The position numbers were made by a program, and so were the translations under genes. The notes below the pieces were generated by a model, which had not been told where the DNA came from, did no database searches, and was given only the letters and a program-made list of their open reading frames with translations. A stretch of DNA of 32,875 nt from Mesobacillus selenatarsenatis SF-1 (GTDB lineage Bacteria; Bacillota; Bacilli; Bacillales; Cytobacillaceae). This document shows, one piece after another, positions 26,426 to 32,875 of this stretch (positions are counted from its first letter, which is position 1; every line of letters starts with the position of its first letter). Location: NCBI RefSeq assembly GCF_000813125.1, contig NZ_BASE01000015.1, positions 1-32,875 on the forward strand, in the 5' to 3' direction.

Positions 26426-26752
26426 GATTTATTCCACCTTGCTCATAATTTAAAGCTGTGATTGCATGAATTGCTGTTTTAAATGACTATGCATTTTACA
26501 AAACAATACAGACTAATAACAGTTTACAAAAGATAACGTATATAAAGCAAAAAAACTTGGCTTAATTCCAGAGATTACTTAATTATAAGGAAAACATAGG
26601 GAGTTTTTTTATACAGAAGCTATTTTCGCGGGGATGATCGCTTTTCGTATAAAAATATTTGCCGGATATAAACTGGCTTCTTCTTCATGACCGCCTAGCC
26701 TTATACACGTTCTAATCCGGCAGCCGAGCATGAAATGACCAAGTACAGAAGA
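26426..26752 (-). other. acpP-rnc spacer with a long-range hairpin
   Basis: With the adjoining acpP terminator this makes a 370-base gap without a credible gene. It holds a structured block, 26661-26721: GCCGGAT and ATCCGGC pair on the outside, with GGCT/AGCC (26675-26678/26697-26700) inside. On the minus strand it is followed by AAATATTTTTATACG. The rest (26426-26650) is A/T-rich and should contain the rnc promoter; candidates are weak (for example TAAAAT or TAAACT -10 elements with poor -35 regions). Confidence 0.4.
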
Positions 26753-26778
26753 AAGCCCCGTTTATAAAAACGGAGCTT
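26753..26778 (-). terminator. Intrinsic terminator of acpP
   Basis: AAGCTCCGTTT pairs with AAACGGGGCTT (one G-U pair) around a four-base loop on the minus strand, followed by TCTTCTGTACTT. The first arm begins about 17 bases past the acpP stop. Confidence 0.75.
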
Positions 26779-26795
26779 CTTAGTAAATCGAACAA

Positions 26796-27029
26796 TTACA
26801 CTTGGCTATTTATGTAGTTAACAGCGTCACCAACTGTACCGATTTTTTCAGCATCATCATCAGAAATTTCCATGTCGAACTCGTCCTCTAATTCCATAAC
26901 CAATTCAACAACATCAAGGGAATCAGCACCAAGATCATCTTTAAAAGATGCCTCTAAAGTTACTTGAGATTCTTCTACTCCCAAACGGTCAACAATAATT
27001 TTTGTTACGCGTTCTAAAACGTCTGCCAT
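26796..27029 (-). CDS. acpP: Acyl carrier protein
   Basis: Carries growing fatty acyl chains on a phosphopantetheine arm. The attachment site is Ser37 in [19 protein letters not shown]. The 77-residue, strongly acidic helical protein is typical. ATG start with GGGGAGGTGA upstream. It follows fabG by 180 bases containing a large hairpin and a likely own promoter, so it is not strictly tied to the FapR-controlled fapR-plsX-fabD-fabG transcript. This suits a protein needed in large amounts. Confidence 0.98.
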   Translation of the reverse strand: MADVLERVTKIIVDRLGVEESQVTLEASFKDDLGADSLDVVELVMELEDEFDMEISDDDAEKIGTVGDAVNYINSQV

Positions 27030-27052
27030 GCTTGTTCACCTCCCCTCAAGCC

Positions 27053-27058
27053 ATTATA
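27053..27058 (-). promoter_or_regulatory. Candidate -10 element of the acpP promoter
   Basis: A perfect TATAAT lies 23 bases upstream of the acpP ATG; the -35 region at 17 bases (TTTATT) is weak. A transcript from here would have a very short leader starting next to the ribosome binding site. Confidence 0.35.
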
Positions 27059-27106
27059 GTTGATTTTATTTAAATAATAAATGGCTGTAATAACTTTTTA
27101 ATATTA

Positions 27107-27145
27107 GGGCTCTGTTAAACTGGTCTGTTGATTTTAACAGAGCCC
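27107..27145 (-). terminator. Perfect 13-base-pair hairpin between fabG and acpP
   Basis: GGGCTCTGTTAAA (27107-27119 on the plus strand) and TTTAACAGAGCCC (27133-27145) are exact inverse complements around a 13-base loop. On the minus strand it is followed by TAATATTAAAAAG, not a proper T-run. It probably limits read-through from fabG or stabilises the upstream 3' end; an ordinary intrinsic terminator is uncertain. Confidence 0.5.
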
Positions 27146-27209
27146 AATTTAGGATGAAACCTAGCGATACCTTATCGTTTTGCACTTTAGGGAAAGCCTC
27201 AAATAAATC

Positions 27210-27953
27210 CTACATCACCATGCCGCCATCTACGTGGAGGGTTTGTCCTGTCATATAGGCACTGTCTTCGGATGCAAGGAATATGACAGTTCTTGCAATG
27301 TCTTTTGGCTCTCCGAAACGGGCTAACGGTATTTGCTTCAACATTTCTGTTTTTACATCCTCGTTTAACTTATCGGTCATGTCTGTCGTAATAAAGCCTG
27401 GAGCTACTGCGTTCACTGTGATACCTCTTGACGAGAGTTCTTTCGCGGATGTTTTTGTAAGGCCGATTACTCCTGATTTAGCAGCAACATAGTTTGCCTG
27501 CCCCGGATTCCCGCTGACGCCTACTATCGAAGAGATATTGATGATTCTGCCACTTCTCTGCTTCATCATTTGTCTTGTAACTGCCTTCGTACACAAGAAG
27601 ACACCTTTTAGATTGATATTGATTACATCATCCCATTCGGACTCCTTCATTCTCATCAATAGATTGTCTTTTGTTATACCCGCATTGTTAACAAGTATGT
27701 CAATCTTTCCGAAACGCTCGATTGTTTCTTTGGCCATATCAGTCACTGATTCAGAGTTGGAAACATCTGCCTGGATGGCAAAAGCATCCCGTCCCATCAC
27801 CTTGATCTCATCAACCACTTCAAGTGCTTTGGCTTCACTGCCTGCATAGTTGACAGCAACAGACGCGCCTTCCCTGGCAAGTTCTAAAGCAATTTCGCGG
27901 CCAATCCCGCGTGATGCACCTGTTACCAGCGCCACCTTACCTTCTAGTCTCAT
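27210..27953 (-). CDS. fabG: 3-oxoacyl-[acyl-carrier-protein] reductase FabG
   Basis: NADPH-dependent reductase of the elongation cycle, a short-chain dehydrogenase. The cofactor motif TGASRGIG is at 11-18, NNAG at 89-92, and the catalytic Ser142, Tyr155 and Lys159 lie in ISSIVG and NYVAAKSG. Length is 247 residues. The frame opens at 27992, but ATG 27953 has AAGGAGG 7 bases upstream, overlaps the fabD stop as ATGA and gives the conserved start [12 protein letters not shown]. Translationally coupled to fabD. Confidence 0.97.
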   Translation of the reverse strand: MRLEGKVALVTGASRGIGREIALELAREGASVAVNYAGSEAKALEVVDEIKVMGRDAFAIQADVSNSESVTDMAKETIERFGKIDILVNNAGITKDNLLMRMKESEWDDVININLKGVFLCTKAVTRQMMKQRSGRIINISSIVGVSGNPGQANYVAAKSGVIGLTKTSAKELSSRGITVNAVAPGFITTDMTDKLNEDVKTEMLKQIPLARFGEPKDIARTVIFLASEDSAYMTGQTLHVDGGMVM

Positions 27954-28897
27954 TCCTTCTCCTCCTTCAGAGCAGCAACAACTGCTGCACAAGTTTCTGC
28001 GTCATATATTGCGAACGTCTTTGCCGAGCGATCAACTTTCTTAACCAGTCCTGACAAAACCTTACCTGGACCGATTTCGATAAAAGTATCGACGCCGAGC
28101 TCCAGCATTTTCGACACTGAATCCTCCCATAGAACCGGAGAATAAAGTTGTTCCACTAGTCTCTTTTTGAACTCGGCAGCTTCTGTTATCGGTTCAGCAG
28201 TGACATTTCCAATCACCGGGACAGCGGCGTCCTTTATAGTAATTTTGTCCAATACAGTTTCAAATCTTTCTGCTGCCGGCTTCATTAACGCTGAATGGAA
28301 CGGACCGCTTACATCAAGCGGAATAACCCGTTTAGCCCCAGCTTCCTTTGCTTTTACTGCTGCTTCTTCTACTCCACTTTTTGAACCAGAAATTACGATT
28401 TGGCCTGGACTATTCAAGTTAGCCAGCTGAACAGGTGATCCGCCAGCTGATACTGTTTCTGTTACATCCAACAGCTTCTGGCGGTCCATGCCGAGGACTG
28501 CAGCCATTGTTCCTTCTCCATTCGGTACAGCTTCTTCCATGAATTCACCACGTTTACGGACTGCATACACTGCGTCTTCGAACGAGATAGCCCCCGAAGC
28601 GACCAACGCAGAATATTCACCCAGGCTATGTCCCGCAGTGAAATCCGGCTTGATTCCAAACTGGCTGAAATAATTCAAGATTGCAATACTAGTCGTCAAA
28701 AGAGCAGGCTGAGCATTTGTTGTGAGCGTCAGCTTTTCTTGCGGTCCCTCAAATATCAAGCTGCTTAAGCTTTCACCCAGAACCTCGTCCGCTTTTTTAA
28801 AAGTTTCTGAGACTGATTGCTCTGAATCTGCAAGGGCCTGTCCCATCCCAACCGTCTGCGATCCCTGTCCTGGAAACAAAAACGCGATTTTCCCCAT
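27950..28897 (-). CDS. fabD: Malonyl-CoA:ACP transacylase FabD
   Basis: Transfers malonyl groups from CoA to acyl carrier protein. The 315-residue protein shows the oxyanion loop [12 protein letters not shown] at 8-19, nucleophile Ser91 in [10 protein letters not shown], Arg116 and catalytic His201 in [12 protein letters not shown] start with AAAGGAG 8 bases upstream. It lies between plsX and fabG in the FapR-controlled unit. No damage or unusual feature is seen. Confidence 0.98.
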   Translation of the reverse strand: MGKIAFLFPGQGSQTVGMGQALADSEQSVSETFKKADEVLGESLSSLIFEGPQEKLTLTTNAQPALLTTSIAILNYFSQFGIKPDFTAGHSLGEYSALVASGAISFEDAVYAVRKRGEFMEEAVPNGEGTMAAVLGMDRQKLLDVTETVSAGGSPVQLANLNSPGQIVISGSKSGVEEAAVKAKEAGAKRVIPLDVSGPFHSALMKPAAERFETVLDKITIKDAAVPVIGNVTAEPITEAAEFKKRLVEQLYSPVLWEDSVSKMLELGVDTFIEIGPGKVLSGLVKKVDRSAKTFAIYDAETCAAVVAALKEEKE

Positions 28898-28959
28898 GAA
28901 AGATTCTCCTTTAACTCGTTATTTTATGTTAATCATAGCTTCAATTACTTTTCACTTTA

Positions 28960-29940
28960 TTATTTTACTACGGCAGCTTTGATTGTTCCGGAAACATCCT
29001 TTTCAACCATTTCTCTCGCCTGACGAATCGAATTAAACACCGCATTTGCGTCAGATGATCCATGAGCTTTGATTACGGGAGCCTTAAGGCCGAAAAGACC
29101 AGCACCGCCATATTCCGTGTAATCCATCTTATTTTTGAGCACTGTCAGGTCCGGCTTCAGAACAGCGGCAGCCATCTTGCTTTTAAAACTGGAAGTCAAA
29201 GCCGATTTAAGCATTTTAAACACCGACATCGCAGTACCTTCAATCGTCTTCAGGACCATATTTCCGGTAAAGCCATCTGCCACTACAACATCAGCGACAC
29301 CATCCAGCAAGTCCCTTGATTCCACATTACCTATGAAGTTGATGTCTGCATCCTTCAATAATTCATACGTATTACGTACAAGCTCATTGCCCTTCTTTTC
29401 TTCTGTGCCAATATTCAACAGGCCAACACGAGGATTTGTGATTCCTCTTGCCTTCTCGCTGTAAATCGATCCCATGATCGCATATTGGACGAGATGTTCA
29501 GGCTTAGCGTCAGCATTAGCTCCTACATCAAGAAGCAGGAAGCCTTCTCCACCAATTGTAGGGAGAGTCGGCGCAAGTGCCGGCCTTTCGATCCCTTCGA
29601 TTCTTCCAACCACGAACAAACCAGCAGCCATCAATGCTCCTGTATTTCCGGCAGAAATGCAGGCATCTGCGTTTCCGTCTGCAACTAGCTGGGCTGCAAG
29701 GACCATTGAAGCTGTTTTCTTTCGGCGCACTGCTCTGACAGGTTCATCTGTTCCGAGGATTACTTCTTCTGTATGATGAATTTCAATCCTCTCTTCATTC
29801 GTCAGATGCTCCCTGATTTTACTCTCGTCGCCGATAAGCACGATATGTATGTCATTATATTTTTCTACTGCTTTCATTGCTCCGAGGACGATTTCTTTTG
29901 GTGCATTGTCTCCGCCCATCGCATCTACTGCTAGCCTCAT
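28960..29940 (-). CDS. plsX: Phosphate acyltransferase PlsX
   Basis: Converts acyl-ACP to acyl-phosphate, the donor for PlsY in phosphatidic acid synthesis; a peripheral membrane enzyme. Characteristic blocks are [14 protein letters not shown] at the N-terminus, [15 protein letters not shown] near residue 95-110, [15 protein letters not shown] and [13 protein letters not shown]. The 326-residue length is normal. It starts 13 bases after fapR and precedes fabD, so it is directly under FapR control with the malonyl-CoA-using genes. Confidence 0.98.
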   Translation of the reverse strand: MRLAVDAMGGDNAPKEIVLGAMKAVEKYNDIHIVLIGDESKIREHLTNEERIEIHHTEEVILGTDEPVRAVRRKKTASMVLAAQLVADGNADACISAGNTGALMAAGLFVVGRIEGIERPALAPTLPTIGGEGFLLLDVGANADAKPEHLVQYAIMGSIYSEKARGITNPRVGLLNIGTEEKKGNELVRNTYELLKDADINFIGNVESRDLLDGVADVVVADGFTGNMVLKTIEGTAMSVFKMLKSALTSSFKSKMAAAVLKPDLTVLKNKMDYTEYGGAGLFGLKAPVIKAHGSSDANAVFNSIRQAREMVEKDVSGTIKAAVVK

Positions 29941-29953
29941 CGCATTTCATCCC

Positions 29954-30523
29954 TTACTTTTCATTTTTAGAACGGTACATTTCAAATTCACCTTTAAAAA
30001 CAAGCTCATTGTTCACATAACTTTTCACTTCTACATGGGTCCGGCCATTGTCATCATCGATTTTTTCGACTCTCGCTTTGGCTATTACCCGTTCACCTTC
30101 TTTTACCGATCTTGTGAATTGGATATTCGCTTTAGCTGTCAATGCCAATTCATCATTAATGACTGCAACCGCCAATGAATTCGCCTGCGCAAATAAATGG
30201 TGCCCCCTGGCGATTTTATTTCGTCTAAATACATGTTCGCTTTTTATATCAAGTATTGATATAGCACTTTGGTCAAGTTCGATATCTATGATTTCTCCAA
30301 TTACTTCTTCAAGCGGCAATGAACGGACTTCATCTTCGAAACGTTTTTCCGCCACATTCTTAATTCTTTCCCTTAGTTCGGGGATAGATAATTCTAGTCT
30401 ATCCAACCTTATAGTCTGGATGCTGACAGTAAATTTTTCAGCCAGCTCCTCATCCGTTATAAACGGGTTTTCTTTTATCGTCTCAGTCAGCATTGACTGC
30501 CGTTCTCTTTTATTGCGTCTCAT
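29954..30523 (-). CDS. fapR: Fatty acid and phospholipid biosynthesis repressor FapR
   Basis: Malonyl-CoA-responsive repressor of lipid synthesis genes. The N-terminal HTH (about 1-45) reads [30 protein letters not shown] in a form nearly identical to B. subtilis FapR; a linker helix leads to a hot-dog-fold ligand domain (about 65-189) with [26 protein letters not shown] and [11 protein letters not shown]. Product length is 189 residues. The frame opens earlier (30613), but the extra residues are hydrophobic, run across the operator and promoter, and are not FapR-like; ATG 30523 is preceded by GGCGGTG. The gene heads its own regulated unit. Confidence 0.97.
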   Translation of the reverse strand: MRRNKRERQSMLTETIKENPFITDEELAEKFTVSIQTIRLDRLELSIPELRERIKNVAEKRFEDEVRSLPLEEVIGEIIDIELDQSAISILDIKSEHVFRRNKIARGHHLFAQANSLAVAVINDELALTAKANIQFTRSVKEGERVIAKARVEKIDDDNGRTHVEVKSYVNNELVFKGEFEMYRSKNEK

Positions 30524-30544
30524 TAAAATAACACCGCCCGAGCT

Positions 30545-30563
30545 ATTAAGACTAGGTACTAAT
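30545..30563 (-). promoter_or_regulatory. FapR operator in the fapR promoter
   Basis: The minus-strand sequence ATTAGTACCTAGTCTTAAT is the FapR palindrome as known from the B. subtilis fapR promoter. It begins 3 bases after the -10 element and covers the predicted transcription start, so bound FapR should block initiation. It predicts autoregulation and malonyl-CoA induction of fapR-plsX-fabD-fabG. Confidence 0.92.
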
Positions 30564-30566
30564 AGT

Positions 30567-30595
30567 AGTATATATATTATAAAAAAAGATTGCAA
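30567..30595 (-). promoter_or_regulatory. SigA-like promoter of fapR-plsX-fabD-fabG
   Basis: -35 TTGCAA (30590-30595), 17-base spacer with a T-run, -10 TATACT (30567-30572), directly followed by the FapR operator. Confidence 0.7.
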
Positions 30596-30620
30596 GAAGA
30601 AAATATACCTCAAATAACGA

Positions 30621-30646
30621 AAGCAGACTCACAACTGAATCTGCTT
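30621..30646 (-). terminator. Intrinsic terminator of recG
   Basis: On the minus strand AAGCAGATTCA pairs with TGAGTCTGCTT (one G-U pair) around a GTTG loop, followed by TCGTTATTTG. It lies about 45 bases after the recG stop and just upstream of the fapR -35. Confidence 0.75.
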
Positions 30647-30691
30647 CCGTCCATGCTATGAATCTTGTAATAGTAAATAGATTCAGTCAGG

Positions 30692-32740
30692 TCAATCCAG
30701 TTTTTCATTGGCAAGTGCACCTGTTTCCGCTAGATACTCCCGCAATAATCGATATTTTTCACTCTGCCAGAAAGCTTCTGACTGGACCAGTAAGGTAGCG
30801 TCATTCCTTGCTGTTTCTAACGCACGGTAATCATGGACCATATCTGCGACCTTGAATTCCGGCAGTCCGCTTTGTTTTTTACCAAAGAAATCACCTGGAC
30901 CCCGCAGCTCTAAATCCTTTTCACTAAGAACAAACCCATCATTCGTTTCGGACATTATTTTCATTCGCTCTTTCCCGACTTCGCTTTTAGGATCTGCAAG
31001 CAATATACAGTACGATTGGTCACTGCCACGGCCGACTCTGCCTCTTAATTGATGAAGCTGCGCGAGACCAAATCTCTCCGCATCATAAATGAGCATGACA
31101 GTCGCATTCGGGACATTGACTCCTACCTCGACGACTGTAGTCGAAACGAGGACCTGTACCTCATTGTCACTAAAAGCTTTCATGACTTCGTCTTTCTCAT
31201 CTGAATGGAGACGTCCGTGCATAAGCCCGACCTTGAAACGGTCTTTAAAATAGAAGCTCAAAGTACTATGGACATCGATTGCATTCTGGACGTCCAGCTT
31301 ATCAGACTCCTCAATAAGGGGACAAATCACATAGGCCTGTCTTCCTTTTGCGAGTTCTTTCTCCATGAAGGCTAGTACTCGCTCAAGCATTTCATGTTTG
31401 GCCCAATATGTTTCGATCGTTTTACGACCAGCAGGCATTTCATCGATCACAGAGACATCCATTTCACCGAATACAGTAATTGCCAGAGTTCTTGGTATTG
31501 GAGTCGCAGTCATGAACAGAACATCAGGGCTTTCCCCTTTTTCCCGAAGAACCCGTCTTTGTTCAACGCCAAAACGGTGTTGTTCGTCCGTGATGACGAG
31601 ACCAAGGTTTTGAAAATCCACTTCATCCTGAATCAAAGCATGTGTCCCAATCAATACGTCAATTTCACCAAGTTTAAGCTGTTCGAGCATCTCTCTTCTT
31701 CGCTTGCCTTTAACAGAGCTGGTCAGCAAAGCAACTGTTATTCCAAACGGCTGAAGCAACTGTGTCAGTGACTGCGAGTGCTGTTCAGCCAGGATTTCGG
31801 TCGGGACCATTAATGCACCTTGATAACCAGCGGACTTTGCTGCATAGAGAGCTATCGCAGCAACTACTGTTTTACCTGAACCCACATCCCCTTGAAGGAG
31901 ACGATTCATTCGGTAAGGGGACTTCATATCACCAAGGATTTCATTTACCACTCGTTTTTGTGCCCCTGTTAATGGAAAAGGCAGTCCTGTGATGAACGCC
32001 TTTAGGTTGTCCAATTCATATGAAATGGAAATTCCCGGACTCTGTTCACGTTCCAGCTTCCTCAATGACTGCATTTTAAGCTGGAATAAGAGAAACTCCT
32101 CGTAAACAAATCTTCTTCTCGCCTGCTTCATTTCATCAGACCCTGATGGAAAATGCATAATCCTTAATGCATCTCTTCGGTTAATCAACTTATATTTCTG
32201 CAGAAGATCGTTTGGGAGTATTTCGGTTATTTCATGGCCGAATTGTGAAAATGCTTGCTTGATCAGCCTTCTGATCGTTTTTACGGTCATTTTCCCTTTC
32301 ACAGCATACACAGGTTCAAAATCCTGGCTTGTCGTTTGCTCTCCCACCGCCATTTGAGTGGCGGTGATTGTCTGCCTGTGCTGATCCCATTTCCCGGTAA
32401 CAGTAATGGTTTCTCCGACAGCAATTTTCTGTTTTAAATACGGCTGGTTAAAGAAATTGGCAATGATTAAGTACCGGCCTACAAGCAGCCTGACTGTAAG
32501 ACGGTTTTTTTTACGGCCATAATAAACAACAGAAGGTTCACTGTGAACTTTCCCCTCAACCGTGACCCTCTCTTCATGCTTGACTTCAGCCAAGTCCTTT
32601 AGGCGAAAATCCTCGTAACGGTACGGGAAGTATTCAAGCAAGTCACCGACAGTCCTGATTTGCATATCTGCCAGAGTATCCGCCATTTCATTGCCAATCC
32701 CTTTAACTGCTGTTACTGGTTGCTTTAGTTGTTCATTCAC
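30692..32740 (-). CDS. recG: ATP-dependent DNA helicase RecG
   Basis: Branch-migrating helicase that remodels stalled forks and Holliday junctions. The N-terminal wedge domain with an OB fold (about 55-150) includes EGKVHSEPSVVYYGRK. The helicase core has Walker A QGDVGSGKT at about 283-291, motif Ia VPTEILAEQH, DEQH at 385-388, FMTATPIPRT, and motif VI QLRGRVGRG. The C-terminus has GPGDFFGKKQSGLPEF. From GTG 32740 the product is 682 residues, exactly the B. subtilis length, and begins MNEQLKQPVTAVKGIG. No good Shine-Dalgarno precedes it, and the frame stays open to the window edge, so a longer form cannot be excluded. The stop is followed by a terminator. Confidence 0.96.
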   Translation of the reverse strand: MNEQLKQPVTAVKGIGNEMADTLADMQIRTVGDLLEYFPYRYEDFRLKDLAEVKHEERVTVEGKVHSEPSVVYYGRKKNRLTVRLLVGRYLIIANFFNQPYLKQKIAVGETITVTGKWDQHRQTITATQMAVGEQTTSQDFEPVYAVKGKMTVKTIRRLIKQAFSQFGHEITEILPNDLLQKYKLINRRDALRIMHFPSGSDEMKQARRRFVYEEFLLFQLKMQSLRKLEREQSPGISISYELDNLKAFITGLPFPLTGAQKRVVNEILGDMKSPYRMNRLLQGDVGSGKTVVAAIALYAAKSAGYQGALMVPTEILAEQHSQSLTQLLQPFGITVALLTSSVKGKRRREMLEQLKLGEIDVLIGTHALIQDEVDFQNLGLVITDEQHRFGVEQRRVLREKGESPDVLFMTATPIPRTLAITVFGEMDVSVIDEMPAGRKTIETYWAKHEMLERVLAFMEKELAKGRQAYVICPLIEESDKLDVQNAIDVHSTLSFYFKDRFKVGLMHGRLHSDEKDEVMKAFSDNEVQVLVSTTVVEVGVNVPNATVMLIYDAERFGLAQLHQLRGRVGRGSDQSYCILLADPKSEVGKERMKIMSETNDGFVLSEKDLELRGPGDFFGKKQSGLPEFKVADMVHDYRALETARNDATLLVQSEAFWQSEKYRLLREYLAETGALANEKLD

Positions 32741-32875
32741 GATTATCAAGCGGTATACCGAAAATTTAGACCTCCAGCTCCCGGCCAATCGGTTTTGCCG
32801 CTTCCCCTCCTCACGCTGTTTCTGGACTTCTGCTTTTACCGTTATTGCCTGTGCGGCTAACTTACGGGTAATGCA
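32741..32875 (-). other. Region upstream of recG, to the window edge
   Basis: The recG frame remains open through this stretch without stop codons, but the translation resembles nothing I know and includes a TTG at 32788 without a ribosome site. GGAGG motifs occur at about 32771 and 32807 but are not at useful distance from an in-frame start codon. In B. subtilis sdaAA lies here; I do not recognise its C-terminus, and the other two minus-strand frames have early stops. Confidence 0.3.

Noticed and set aside
29954-30613. N-terminally extended FapR with a hydrophobic leader
   Set aside because: The extra 30 codons cover the FapR operator and promoter; the conserved protein begins at ATG 30523.

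Overview
The window is a chromosomal housekeeping segment from a low-to-moderate G+C Gram-positive bacterium of the family Bacillaceae. Protein sequences and gene order follow the Bacillus subtilis recG-fapR ... sucCD-dprA-topA-trmFO-xerC-hslVU-codY region almost gene for gene, so family placement is secure. The genus is not certain. An intergenic palindromic element of a type I recall from many environmental Bacillus-group genomes, and a signal peptidase gene between rplS and rbgA, suggest a relative outside the B. subtilis group proper.

Every credible gene lies on the minus strand, so transcription runs from high to low coordinates. From right to left: recG (DNA repair helicase); fapR-plsX-fabD-fabG under a promoter with a perfect FapR operator, then acpP with its own likely promoter (fatty acid and phospholipid synthesis); rnc-smc-ftsY and ylxM-ffh (RNase III, chromosome condensation, SRP targeting); rpsP-khpA, ylqD-rimM-trmD and rplS (ribosomal proteins, RNA-binding, rRNA/tRNA maturation); lepB-rbgA (signal peptidase I, 50S assembly GTPase); rnhB-ylqG-ylqH (RNase HII plus an uncharacterised pair resembling FliK and FlhB C-terminal domains); sucC-sucD (succinyl-CoA synthetase) with a candidate CcpA site; dprA and topA; and trmFO-xerC-hslV-hslU-codY (tRNA methylation, dimer resolution, two-component protease, nutrient-sensing repressor).

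The transcription units are well marked. Intrinsic terminator-like hairpins follow recG, acpP, khpA, rplS, rbgA, ylqH, sucD and topA, and good SigA-like promoters precede fapR, ylxM, rpsP, rplS, sucC and topA. Several genes use TTG or GTG starts chosen by a Shine-Dalgarno (smc, ylqD, rbgA, hslU, sucD, ftsY), and ATGA overlaps couple fabD/fabG, rimM/trmD and ylqG/ylqH.

There is no sign of phage, insertion sequence, CRISPR, rRNA/tRNA gene or recently acquired island. The parts least explained by known biology are the ylqG-ylqH pair, the long palindromic repeat between rnc and smc, and several conserved-looking hairpins in the smc-ftsY, fabG-acpP and acpP-rnc spacers. I did not find a clearly new multi-gene system.
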